Assembly (NCBI RefSeq): GCF_039537005.1 | Contig: NZ_BAAAZR010000002.1 | Span: forward strand, 558,001-622,000 | Source of the DNA: Sphaerisporangium flaviroseum | GTDB taxonomy: Bacteria > Actinomycetota > Actinomycetes > Streptosporangiales > Streptosporangiaceae | Length of the DNA: 64,000 bases | Direction: 5' to 3' | Shown: positions 27,509 through 34,910 of the stretch, in pieces | How the letters are laid out: each line of letters opens with the position of its first letter | Position numbering within the stretch: the stretch's first letter is position 1 | Notes under the pieces: generated by a model | The model's database searches: none | Told to the model about the DNA's origin: nothing | What the model saw: the letters and a program-made list of their open reading frames with translations, nothing else | Translations under genes and position numbers: made by a program

Positions 27509-28713
27509 TCGGCCGGCCGTGGCCTGCGGTACCGGGCGACTCCCTTGGCCGTCCATCGCCGTACGCGGGCCCCGTGCCTGCGCCTCCAGGCGCGGCACCA
27601 CGCGTACTGGTACCCGGCGAGAACGGCGAGCGTGGCGAGCGCGTCGACGGTGGCGACAAGGCTGTCGTGCCTGGCCAGCGCGCCGAGCGACCGGCCGATC
27701 AGGGTGGCGGTGAATGGAAGGGAGACCTGGAGGAAGGCCCCGAGGCAGAGGGCGGTCCCGGCGAGCATGAGCCCGCTGTAGAGCCGGGTCGCCCGCCGCT
27801 CGCCGGGCTCCAGCCCGGCGAGCGGATCGGTGGCGGGCCGCCGAGCGCCACGCCGGACCACGTACAGCAGGTAGGCCGTCGCGCCGGCGTAGAGATTGCG
27901 GCAGCCGGTCAGATCCTGGATCAGGAAGTACAGGTCGGTGCGCATGAAGACCAGGAACTGCAGGGCGAGCCCCGTCATCTCCATGAGGGCGACGATGGCG
28001 GGCACCGGATGAGGGTCGAAGATCGCCATCACCCCCAGGCAGGTGCCGAGGACGGCGGCGTCCACCGTCATGCCCGCCAGGTAGACCGTCAGGCGCACGC
28101 GCCGTTCGGCCAGCCAGATGCCCGAGACGTCGGTCTGCACGGCGAGGAACTGCAGCCGGGTGTCCAGCCGGATGCGCCCCGGCACTCCGGCCGCCCTGGC
28201 GGTGCACAGATGCGCCAGCTCGTGCAGCGTGAAGAGCACGGCCACCACGGCCACCTCGCCGAGCAGCACCAGCGTGCCGTGCTCCATCCACAGCAGCGTC
28301 CTCCAGCCGGGGATCACCTCGGGCCGGACCAGCGCGGCGGCGATCCCACCGGCGACCAGCGCGGCCATCAGCCAGTGAAGGACCGGGCTCAGCGTCCAGC
28401 GGACCAGCCCTGCCGACAACCACGGCAAGGAGGGCCGGTGGACGGGCACGTCCTCGAACACCCGGTCGCCGATGGAGACGACCAGCCCGACGGCCGCCAT
28501 CCCGGCGACGAAGTCGCCCACGTCGAGATTCGCGCCGGTCTCCGCTCTCAGCCGCTGCTGGGCCGCGAGGATGGTCATGCCCTCCTGCAGCAACTGGACG
28601 GCCCGCATCCCCTCGTACGGCACGGCGACGCACACGCCGGTGTCGGGCCTGCCGACTATCCACTCGCCGCGGTCCTCCCGGACCCCGAGGGCATGGAGCC
28701 GGACCGAGGTCAC
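27493..28713 (-). CDS. M50-like membrane zinc protease with N-terminal RRE-like domain
   Basis: 406 residues from GTG 28713, which overlaps the DUF6879-like stop (GTGA at 28710-28713). Residues about 1-80 form a winged-helix-like PqqD/RRE-type unit (GEWIVGRPDTGVCVAVP, a mid-helix LAAQQRLRAETG, then VGLVVSIGDRVFED). About eight membrane helices follow, with a zinc-binding FTLHELAHLCTARAAG (HExxH) near residue 165. A second metal ligand may be the Asp of FMRTDLYF (about 260) followed by a long Tyr/Leu-rich stretch. This plan resembles the 'putative peptide zinc metalloprotease' proteins of RiPP clusters such as YydH. Probable role: cleaving or exporting the modified peptide encoded two genes upstream. 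Confidence 0.78.
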   Translation of the reverse strand: MTSVRLHALGVREDRGEWIVGRPDTGVCVAVPYEGMRAVQLLQEGMTILAAQQRLRAETGANLDVGDFVAGMAAVGLVVSIGDRVFEDVPVHRPSLPWLSAGLVRWTLSPVLHWLMAALVAGGIAAALVRPEVIPGWRTLLWMEHGTLVLLGEVAVVAVLFTLHELAHLCTARAAGVPGRIRLDTRLQFLAVQTDVSGIWLAERRVRLTVYLAGMTVDAAVLGTCLGVMAIFDPHPVPAIVALMEMTGLALQFLVFMRTDLYFLIQDLTGCRNLYAGATAYLLYVVRRGARRPATDPLAGLEPGERRATRLYSGLMLAGTALCLGAFLQVSLPFTATLIGRSLGALARHDSLVATVDALATLAVLAGYQYAWCRAWRRRHGARVRRWTAKGVARYRRPRPADQFSR

Positions 28714-29339
28714 GGCAGGGCGGGGACGAGTCTTGGGGGGGCGAGCGGCCGGACCCGCCTTTCGACGTAGCCCACCAGTTCCTCGGCCCGCTCGTAGAGT
28801 GCGGCGACGGCCGAGGTCCACGGTTCGACGAACGCACCGCCGGTGATCTCCCGCGCACCGGTACAGGCGCCCCGCGAGTCGTAGAGCACGTGGTACATCC
28901 GGAGGCCGGGGAAGATCACGAGCTCGGGTAGCGGGGCACCGGACTCGAACAGGGAGACCTCGGGGGCGGCGATGACCCTGCCGCGCTCTCCCAGCCGCGA
29001 CCGCAGGGCAAGCAGGTGGAGTTCCCACTGCATGTAGGGGGTGAGCGGCCACTCGACGACGCGCAGGCGCCGGAGCTGACCGCGAGCGGGGAGATCGGCC
29101 GCGATGGCCTCGCGGGCCTCGTCCAGCAGGGTCAGGGAACGGCGCCACTCGCCGCGCACCATGGCGTTCCAGCTCGGGTCGGAGCCCTCGTCGAAACTCT
29201 GCGCGCGTTCGAGCTTCCAGATGACGCCCTCGAACTCATGAAATATCTCGAAAAAGCTGGATGCGTAGTCCTCTGTGGTCAGGACCCTGCCTGGAGCGGT
29301 ATGAACCCGCGGCAAGTCTCGTCTCACCCGAAACCCCAC
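28710..29339 (-). CDS. DUF6879-like protein in the peptide operon
   Basis: 209 residues from GTG 29339; there is no strong ribosome site, so a start slightly downstream is possible. The central part (RVVEWPLTPYMQWELHLLAL, then the Phe/Glu-rich SLFESGAPLPELVIFPGLRM and YHVLYDSRGACTGA) follows the pattern of DUF6879, a family usually found beside small helix-turn-helix regulators in actinobacteria. Here no regulator is adjacent. Instead it lies between the precursor-like peptide and the M50 protease and is coupled to the latter. No catalytic motif is visible. A carrier, immunity or regulatory role in the peptide system is inference. Confidence 0.6.
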   Translation of the reverse strand: MGFRVRRDLPRVHTAPGRVLTTEDYASSFFEIFHEFEGVIWKLERAQSFDEGSDPSWNAMVRGEWRRSLTLLDEAREAIAADLPARGQLRRLRVVEWPLTPYMQWELHLLALRSRLGERGRVIAAPEVSLFESGAPLPELVIFPGLRMYHVLYDSRGACTGAREITGGAFVEPWTSAVAALYERAEELVGYVERRVRPLAPPRLVPALP

Positions 29340-29352
29340 TGAGTCGATGGGT

Positions 29353-29390
29353 GACCCGGATGGCCGATCGAGTCTCCGGCCACCCGGGTC
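29353..29390 (-). terminator. Strong hairpin between peptide gene and downstream genes (attenuator candidate)
   Basis: GACCCGG-A-TGGCCG pairs with CGGCCA-C-CCGGGTC, a 13-bp stem with one mismatch and a 10-base loop. It begins 15 bp after the peptide stop codon and ends 13 bp before the DUF6879-like start. A partial terminator in this position would raise the peptide transcript above the enzyme genes, a common arrangement in RiPP operons. Confidence 0.7.
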
Positions 29391-29405
29391 CGAACCAGAT
29401 CTCCG

Positions 29406-29534
29406 CTAGCTGTTGGAGTTCCCGCTGTAGCTATTGGTGGTCTCGATCGTGTCCAGCAGCCGGATCGATATCTTGACCGGCGCCGGCTCTGTCTCGGGAG
29501 GCGGGTCCTGCGTCATGGGATCGACGTTGTCCAT
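29406..29534 (-). CDS. 42-residue RiPP-precursor-like peptide
   Basis: Small ORF starting ATG 29534 with GAAAGGA about six bases ahead, stop TAG at 29406-29408. The N-terminal half, MDNVDPMTQDPPPETEPAP, is acidic and Pro-rich. A beta-prone segment, VKISIRLLDTIE, follows; it could be the strand that docks on an RRE domain. The end is TTNSYSGNSNS, small and polar with three Asn, four Ser and two Thr. No signal peptide and no Cys. It sits between an RRE-like/ThiF gene and an M50 protease gene and is followed by a hairpin, all typical of a RiPP precursor. The C-terminal GNSNS recalls the end of microcin C7 precursor MccA (RTGNAN), whose terminal Asn is adenylated by the ThiF-like MccB; here the last residue is Ser. 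Confidence 0.75.
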   Translation of the reverse strand: MDNVDPMTQDPPPETEPAPVKISIRLLDTIETTNSYSGNSNS

Positions 29535-29594
29535 GGCTTTCCTTTCTCGACGGGGCGAACTGTGCGTGCCTGCACCGGTGCGAGCGGCCGCCCT

Positions 29595-30710
29595 TCATCG
29601 GGTTCCGGTGACGGGAGGCCCCGCTCCTGGCGGGAGGGTTCCGCAGGCGGGACAGTCGGGGCGGAGAGGGTGGCGCGCGTAGACGTGCTGGTCGGGGGCG
29701 ATCAGGTTCATCCCGGTCACGTAGCCTCCCGGCACGGCGGGAACGCCGGTGACCAGCGCGATGATGGCGTGGGCCGTCAGGTGGCCGGACACGCCGGCGG
29801 ACGGGGCGATCGCCCCCGGCCCGCCCAGGTCGACGGAAAGCCCTGGTGGCAGGGTCGCCTCGATGCCGGCGCTCAGGCATTCGTAGCAAGGACCGCCCGG
29901 GCTGAACGCAGCCACGCTGACCAGGGGACCGCTGTAGCCCCCGATCGCCCAGGGCAGGCCCGCCGCCACGCACGTCCGGTTGGCCCAGATACGGATGCCT
30001 TCACGGCCACGGGGTTCGTCCGCGCACAGTGCCAGCGCGTCGAAACCCTCTATGAGTTCGGCCAGGTCCCGCTCGCCCGTCACCGTGCGGCGCTCACCGG
30101 TTATGTCGAGGCAGGAGTTCACCTCGGCGAGCCTGGCCACCGCGACCTCGGCCTTGGGCCGGCCGATGTCCGCCTCACGGTAGAGCGCCTGCCGCGTCAG
30201 GTTGGACAGCTCGACGTCGTCGCGGTCGACACAGTGGATCGTGCCGACGCCGCAGGCGGCCAGCGCCCAGGCCGCGTGGCTTCCGGTCCCGCCGAGCCCG
30301 AGGACGAGTACCCGCGCGTGCTTGAGGCGTGCCTGGGCCTCCCAGCAGTGAGCTCGGGGGGTCAGGTCGACCCGTCGGAAGAACGCGATGTTCCTGGAGT
30401 AACGCTCCTGCTCCGCGGGGCTGAACTCGTCGGGCGGCCGGGCCGCGGCGTCCTCCACGTATCCGGAGTCCATGAGGATGTCCACGATGCCGGCCGCGCC
30501 GTCCGAGGCGAGCCCGGGGAACGTTTCCCGCAGGTGAGCGGCGATCTCCTGGGGCGTGCGCGTCCCGTCCATCGCGGCGAGCGCGGCCCACGCGAATCCG
30601 TCCGGATCGGCGATCTCGGCGGCGAGGCCGTAGATGGACCCGCCGATGCGGACTCTGCCGTCTCCGTATCTCTGCGGCCGGTGTTCGGCTTTCACTCGCG
30701 GAAACCGCAC
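29595..30710 (-). CDS. ThiF/E1-like adenylyltransferase with N-terminal RRE-like domain
   Basis: 371 residues from GTG 30710 with GAGG ahead. Residues about 1-90 form a PqqD/RRE-like winged helix (GSIYGLAAEIADPDG, TPQEIAAHLRETFPG, ILMDSGYVED). The E1 domain has ARVLVLGLGGTGSHAAW, VDRDDVELSNLTRQ (ATP-binding Asp, and the NxxRQ motif) and the Lys of GRPKAEVA. Two zinc-binding CxxC motifs are CYEC (about 275) and CPAC (about 357). This plan is that of MccB and other RiPP-associated ThiF proteins, which bind a leader through the RRE and adenylate a carboxylate. No E1-type catalytic Cys could be assigned. It is first in the operon; the peptide gene follows after 60 bp. Confidence 0.85.
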   Translation of the reverse strand: MRFPRVKAEHRPQRYGDGRVRIGGSIYGLAAEIADPDGFAWAALAAMDGTRTPQEIAAHLRETFPGLASDGAAGIVDILMDSGYVEDAAARPPDEFSPAEQERYSRNIAFFRRVDLTPRAHCWEAQARLKHARVLVLGLGGTGSHAAWALAACGVGTIHCVDRDDVELSNLTRQALYREADIGRPKAEVAVARLAEVNSCLDITGERRTVTGERDLAELIEGFDALALCADEPRGREGIRIWANRTCVAAGLPWAIGGYSGPLVSVAAFSPGGPCYECLSAGIEATLPPGLSVDLGGPGAIAPSAGVSGHLTAHAIIALVTGVPAVPGGYVTGMNLIAPDQHVYARHPLRPDCPACGTLPPGAGPPVTGTR

Positions 30711-30828
30711 GGCGACCTCAGGTACTCAGAGCAGAAGACCTGACACGAAGATGATGGGCGGGTGAATCACTGGTGTCAACGCGGTTGCGGTTCAGCCTGC
30801 TCGACCTTTTGCACACATGCGCGACGGG

Positions 30829-31509
30829 TCACACGGCGCGGAAGTCCGCGAAGTCGAAACCGGGGGAGACCACGCAGCTGACCAGAACGCCTTCGGCGCC
30901 CGCCGGGTAGGCCGCCTGCCAGGTGCCGGCGGGCACCAGAGCCTGCGGAACCTGGCCGTTCTCCACATCGGGCCCAAGAGTGATCGTCTGCCGGGGCCGG
31001 GCACCGCTCTCGGCCGGCCGGTCACCGCCCTCGGCCGACTGGTCACCGCTCTCGGCCGGCCGGTCACCGGCCTCGATGGGGAGGTCGCCCGTGCCGCCAA
31101 GCAGAAGCGTCAGCGGCCCGCCCCTGTGCCAGAACCACACCTCGTCGGAGCGGACGACGTGCCAGACCGACTCCTCGCCGGGCTGCAACAGGAAGTAGAT
31201 GCCCGTGGCGCTCTGGCGTACCCCGCCGTACCCCGCAGGCTCGAAGCCCGTGGACGTCCTCCAGGTCTCTCGGTACCACCCGCCCTCGGGATGGGGGAGG
31301 AGCTCCAGCGCCTCGGCCACCGCGGGACGCTCCTGGATCGCGACGAAGGTCCCGGTGACGTCACGGCGCAGGAACCTGCGGCGGCCTCCGTCGTCGTCCA
31401 CGGCCACGACGGGATCCGGCCCGGTGAAGGTGGCGTTCGCGGTGCGCAGCGCCTCGTCGTCGTCGGACACCGGGACGGAGGGCCCATCCGGGTACACGGA
31501 AAGCGTCAT
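30829..31509 (-). CDS. Cupin_5 (DUF985) family protein with an internal repeat insert
   Basis: 226 residues from ATG 31509. The cupin core begins with LELLPHPEGGWYRETWRTS, then SATGIYFLLQPGEESVWHVV and SDEVWFWHRGGPLTLLL, and ends with LVSCVVSPGFDFADF, all typical of DUF985 proteins (small single-domain sugar-type cupins of unknown substrate). An N-terminal extension of about 60 residues (FLRRDVTGTFVAIQERP) is unassigned. A loop between two barrel strands has grown to about 28 residues by repetition of a 7-residue unit (GDRPAES). Transcribed toward the ThiF gene, with a promoter-sized gap between them. Confidence 0.78.
   Translation of the reverse strand: MTLSVYPDGPSVPVSDDDEALRTANATFTGPDPVVAVDDDGGRRRFLRRDVTGTFVAIQERPAVAEALELLPHPEGGWYRETWRTSTGFEPAGYGGVRQSATGIYFLLQPGEESVWHVVRSDEVWFWHRGGPLTLLLGGTGDLPIEAGDRPAESGDQSAEGGDRPAESGARPRQTITLGPDVENGQVPQALVPAGTWQAAYPAGAEGVLVSCVVSPGFDFADFRAV
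31000..31083 (-). repeat. 21-bp tandem repeat, about 4 copies, inside the cupin gene
   Basis: The unit GTCACCGCTCTCGGCCGGCC (plus one base) recurs from 31000 with few changes; the fourth copy is partial. It encodes the seven-residue unit GDRPAES and keeps frame. Confidence 0.75.
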
Positions 31510-31831
31510 GAGCAGCACGCCGTCGATCCTAGGGGAGCGGCCCTGACCGGTTCGCCCCGAGCCGGAGCGTCGGCGGCTCGCTTTGTCGATCTCCGCCGGC
31601 CTGCCGGCCACCAGCCCGCGACCGGCGGCTATCGCGAACGCCACCCCGGCATTGATGCCCCGTGGCGTCGAGCCTTCGGGGCCGGGGGTCACGTCCGGAG
31701 AGGGCCACCGGCTCACCGGCAGGCGGCGGTCAGCACTCGCCGCGCCACCTCACGCTTTCCAGGACCGTCGCGTCCACCACGTCCCCCGCGTACAGGCCGG
31801 GGCCGGGGTTGTAGCGGACGCACTGGGTGTG
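31510..31831. other. Gene-free interval with possible coding relic
   Basis: 322 bp between the cupin start and the hydrolase stop. Directly past the hydrolase TAG the same frame stays open for 33 codons (starting HTQCVRYNPGPGLYAGDVVD, ending ...RWRGEC) before a TGA. This could be a lost C-terminal extension or a fragment of another gene. The rest shows no supported ORF. Confidence 0.45.
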
Positions 31832-32866
31832 CTAGGGGGCGCAGGCGGCCGGTTGGGGCTGGGGACCGGGGTTCCCCGTGCCGAAGAACAGCCGGGCGCA
31901 GTCGCTGACGAAGCGTGCGTTCTCCTCAGGGATGTAGTGACCGGAATCAGGCGCCACGACCGGACGGACGTCTTCGGCGACCTGGCGGAACGAGTCGGCG
32001 ACCCCGGTCCCGAAGGAGTACTGCCCACCCATCGCCAGCAAGGGCATGGTCAGCCGCCTCGCCGCGTTCGCCTGGTTGTTCGCCGCGTCCGCGGGGAACG
32101 CCCGGTAGTACTCGTACCCGGCGGTGCGCCGCGCGGGGCTCGCGTAGGCGGCGTAGTAGACCTCACGGTCCACCGTCTCCGGACGGTGGCTGAAGCCGAA
32201 CATCATGCCGAGATACGTGCGGACGTCGGCATCGTCCATGATCGTCTCGGGGATCGGGGCGGGTGACATGTTGAAGCGGAAGTGCCAGCTGATCCCGTAG
32301 AGCTCCTCCAGCCCGAAGCCGGCCAGCGGCGTCTCCAGGACGGCCAGCCGTGTCACCTCGGTGGGGAAGTCGCGCGCGTAGGAGTAGGCGATGAGGGCGC
32401 CGAGGTCGTGCCCGAGAAGCTGCGCCTGCGTGAAGCCCAGCTTGTTGACGGCCTGCCGGATCCGCCGCGCGGTGGTGGCCTTGTCGTATCCGCCGGCCGG
32501 GATGGCCGAGCTTCCCAGGCCCGGCAGGTCGATCGCGATCACGGTATGGTCGCGAGCCAGCTCAGGCATGATCTTGTGCCACATCCACCAGGTCTCCGGC
32601 CAGCCGTGCAGCATCACCAGGGCGGGACCGGACCCGCCGCGGACGTAGTGGACGGCGCCGCCGTCGACGGCGACCTTCCCGTGGACGAACCCGGGGGCGA
32701 AGCGAGCCGGGCCCTCGGTGGGCTCGTCAGCGGTCACATCGGCAGCGGCGGCCGTGGTGAACAGGGCCACCAGGAGGGCGAGAACCGTGCTGACGGCGGT
32801 CAGCCGCGCCTTTCTCGGCCTTGGGTGCTTGTTCGAGCGATGGGCGGTCTTTTCCTGCGGGGACAT
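31832..32866 (-). CDS. Secreted alpha/beta hydrolase, epoxide-hydrolase-like
   Basis: 344 residues from ATG 32866 (GGAAAGG upstream); ATG 32884 would add six residues. The N-terminus has a basic stretch, a hydrophobic helix and an Ala-rich cleavage region near residue 43, so export is likely. The hydrolase shows the oxyanion motif HGWPETWWMW, a nucleophile elbow GHDLGA with Asp as in epoxide hydrolases and haloalkane dehalogenases, and the catalytic His in DSGHYIPEE. The GWHF and YY residues of the cap region could supply the epoxide-activating Tyr pair, but this is not certain. Nothing in the context identifies a substrate. Confidence 0.82.
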   Translation of the reverse strand: MSPQEKTAHRSNKHPRPRKARLTAVSTVLALLVALFTTAAAADVTADEPTEGPARFAPGFVHGKVAVDGGAVHYVRGGSGPALVMLHGWPETWWMWHKIMPELARDHTVIAIDLPGLGSSAIPAGGYDKATTARRIRQAVNKLGFTQAQLLGHDLGALIAYSYARDFPTEVTRLAVLETPLAGFGLEELYGISWHFRFNMSPAPIPETIMDDADVRTYLGMMFGFSHRPETVDREVYYAAYASPARRTAGYEYYRAFPADAANNQANAARRLTMPLLAMGGQYSFGTGVADSFRQVAEDVRPVVAPDSGHYIPEENARFVSDCARLFFGTGNPGPQPQPAACAP

Positions 32867-33076
32867 ACTGGAGGCCCTTTCCATCGGCCGGGAACCGCGG
32901 ACCGTTCCAGCGTCCAGAGAGCCGGAGACGGCCTGGCGGGCGCGGCTGGGATCGGCGATCAGCGTCCGGCCGCCTCCGTCCCCGCCCCCCCGTAGCCGCG
33001 GGCCGCCGCGACGGCTGATCGCTCAAGTTGTCAGATGAAGCCTGCACGATCACCAGCACCGGCGTCTTCTCCCATC

Positions 33077-33145
33077 GTGCTCAGTCGGGGGAACACTGGG
33101 CCTACGACACCTTCGGGTCCCGGTGGTGTTCCCCCTGCATGAGCA
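33077..33145. repeat. Long imperfect inverted repeat
   Basis: TGCTCA and GGGGGAACAC on one arm (33078-33096) pair with GTGTTCCCCC and TGAGCA (33126-33145), giving 16 pairs with a small internal loop and a 29-base hairpin loop. The right arm resembles a type I-E CRISPR repeat (GTGTTCCCC...). It may also act as a terminator or RNA structure. Confidence 0.5.
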
Positions 33146-33180
33146 GGGAGGAACTCATACACGGTGGGCCGGCGCCGCCT

Positions 33181-33291
33181 CCCTGGCCAACGCGCGGCGG
33201 CGAGGGGGATGTCACTGCCGGGCGCTCGGTACACGGAACTCGTCGCCCTCAGGGGGTCGTCCCCGCCAACGCGCGGTGGCGAAGGGGATGT
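33181..33291 (+). repeat. Two CRISPR-repeat-like degenerate direct repeats
   Basis: GCCAACGCGCGG(C/T)GGCGA followed by (G/A)GGGGATGT occurs at 33186-33212 and 33265-33291, 79 bp apart, with two mismatches. The second copy is preceded by GTCGTCCCC and can fold (CGCCA/TGGCG). Spacing and length do not fit a working I-E array and no cas genes are present. The 32867-33437 interval otherwise holds no supported gene. Confidence 0.4.
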
Positions 33292-33437
33292 TGTGTCCCG
33301 CTTGTCCTTCACGGTGACCTGCCCCGCGCTGTCCGTCCGACGGCCGCTGAACGGCCGGTCGCGTCGACGTTTCCGGGCGGATCGGTGAGCCTGCGTAAGG
33401 GCGGTTTTTGTCAGAGGTCCTCGCTAGTCTGCCGGTC

Positions 33438-34910
33438 GTGATCGAACGTTGGAGCCGTGATCAAGTGCTCGCGCTCGCCCCCGACGCCTCTTCTCAAAAG
33501 GGCGCCCAGAGCGTGAGCACACCGGCGAAGTGGTCGGCCGTTGGTTTCATGCCCGACGTGCTCTGGGGCGAGTGCAAGGGCAGCGGCGCCTCGCCGTATC
33601 GTGCGTGCGTCGACCTGGGCGAGTCCGCCTACCGGTGCAACTGCCCTAGCCGGAAGTTCCCCTGCAAGCACGCCCTCGGTCTGCTCCTGCTCTGGTCGGC
33701 CGACGGCGTGCCCCCGGCCGATGCGATGCCGCCCTGGGTCGCCGAGTGGCTGGAGCAGCGGCGCGCTCGCGCCGCCAAAGCCGCCGCGACCAGTGGGCCC
33801 GGTGACGCGGGCTCGCCCGCCGAGCCGGTCGGCGCGGAGCGTCGTGACGCGGGTTCGGGTGACAACGCTGGAGCGGACCGGCGCGCGGCCCAGCGTGAGG
33901 AGCGTGTCGCCGCGGGCCTGTCCGAGCTGGAGCGATGGCTGGCCGACCAGATCGGCCAGGGCCTCGCGGGTGCGCGGCAGAACGCTCCCGCCCAATGGGA
34001 GGAGCTGACAAGGCGACTGGTGGACGCCCAGGCTCCCGGCGTCGCGGGAGCCGTCGCCCGCCTGCCCCGGGTCCTCGTCGAGGAAGACTGGCCGGCTCAC
34101 CTGCTGGGGGAGTACGGCCTGCTCAATCTGCTCGCCGTGGGCTACCGCCGTGCCGGCGAGTTGCCCTCGCCGCTTCGCGAGACCATCCGTTCGCGCGTGG
34201 GCTTCCCCACCTCGCGCGAGGAGGTGCTCGCCGGCAAGACCGTGCGCGACCAGTGGGATGTGCTGGGGCGGCGCGATGAGGAGCAGGACCACCTCGTCTC
34301 CCGCCGTGTCTGGTTACGGGGGCGCGCCAGCGCCAGGTTCGCCCTGGTGCTGTCGTTCGCGCCGACCGGCCAGGCTCTCGACGCCTCGCTGGTCACCGGC
34401 ACCGCGATCGACGCCGACCTGGCCTTCTATCCCGGCGCGTCCCCGCTGCGCGCGCTGGTGGCCGACCGGCGCGCAGGGCCACCGGCTCGGCCGCCATCAG
34501 GCTGCGGGGCGCCCGCGGCGCTGGCGGAGGTCGCCGCCGCGATCGAGGGGGACCCGTGGCTGGAGTCCTGGCCTGTGGTGCTGAGCGACGTCATCCCCGC
34601 CAGGCAGGCAGACCGGTGGGTGCTCGCCGACTCGCCGCCGGCGCCCTCACCCGCGGCCCCTTCCGGCTCTGGCGTCGGCGTCTCTTCGGCGCCCTCGGCC
34701 TCGGGTGGTCAGTCCGGTGGGGGCGGCGGCGCTGATGGGGTCGAGGGGCCGGTGGTGGAGGGCATCCCGTTGCACCCCTCGACGGGGCAACCGTGGCGGC
34801 TTCTGGCCGTGTCCGGAGGCCACCCGGTGACCGTTGCCGCCGAATGGACGCCGCGAGGGTTGCGTCCGCTCACGACATGGGACCAGGAGGGCCAGGTGGT
34901 GGTGCTGTGA
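33438..34910 (+). CDS. SWIM zinc-finger protein
   Basis: 490 residues from GTG 33438; TTG 33408 is an alternative. Homologs typically begin with the WSRDQVLALAPD segment, which supports 33438. Residues about 50-80 form the SWIM domain: CVDLGESAYRCNCPSRKFPC ending in CKHALGLLLLW gives the CxCx(n)CxH zinc ligands. The rest is alpha-rich with an Ala/Gly/Ser-rich linker (about 400-440). SWIM domains bind DNA or protein. It opens a five-gene operon in which every junction up to DUF5682 is short or overlapping; its stop overlaps the next GTG. Confidence 0.87.
   Translation: MIERWSRDQVLALAPDASSQKGAQSVSTPAKWSAVGFMPDVLWGECKGSGASPYRACVDLGESAYRCNCPSRKFPCKHALGLLLLWSADGVPPADAMPPWVAEWLEQRRARAAKAAATSGPGDAGSPAEPVGAERRDAGSGDNAGADRRAAQREERVAAGLSELERWLADQIGQGLAGARQNAPAQWEELTRRLVDAQAPGVAGAVARLPRVLVEEDWPAHLLGEYGLLNLLAVGYRRAGELPSPLRETIRSRVGFPTSREEVLAGKTVRDQWDVLGRRDEEQDHLVSRRVWLRGRASARFALVLSFAPTGQALDASLVTGTAIDADLAFYPGASPLRALVADRRAGPPARPPSGCGAPAALAEVAAAIEGDPWLESWPVVLSDVIPARQADRWVLADSPPAPSPAAPSGSGVGVSSAPSASGGQSGGGGGADGVEGPVVEGIPLHPSTGQPWRLLAVSGGHPVTVAAEWTPRGLRPLTTWDQEGQVVVL

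Noticed and set aside
33077..33291. Functional CRISPR array
   Set aside because: Only two or three degenerate units with irregular spacing and no cas genes in the window.
33028..33441. 137-codon frame across the CRISPR-like patch
   Set aside because: No ribosome site; it translates the repeat motifs themselves and runs into the SWIM gene start.
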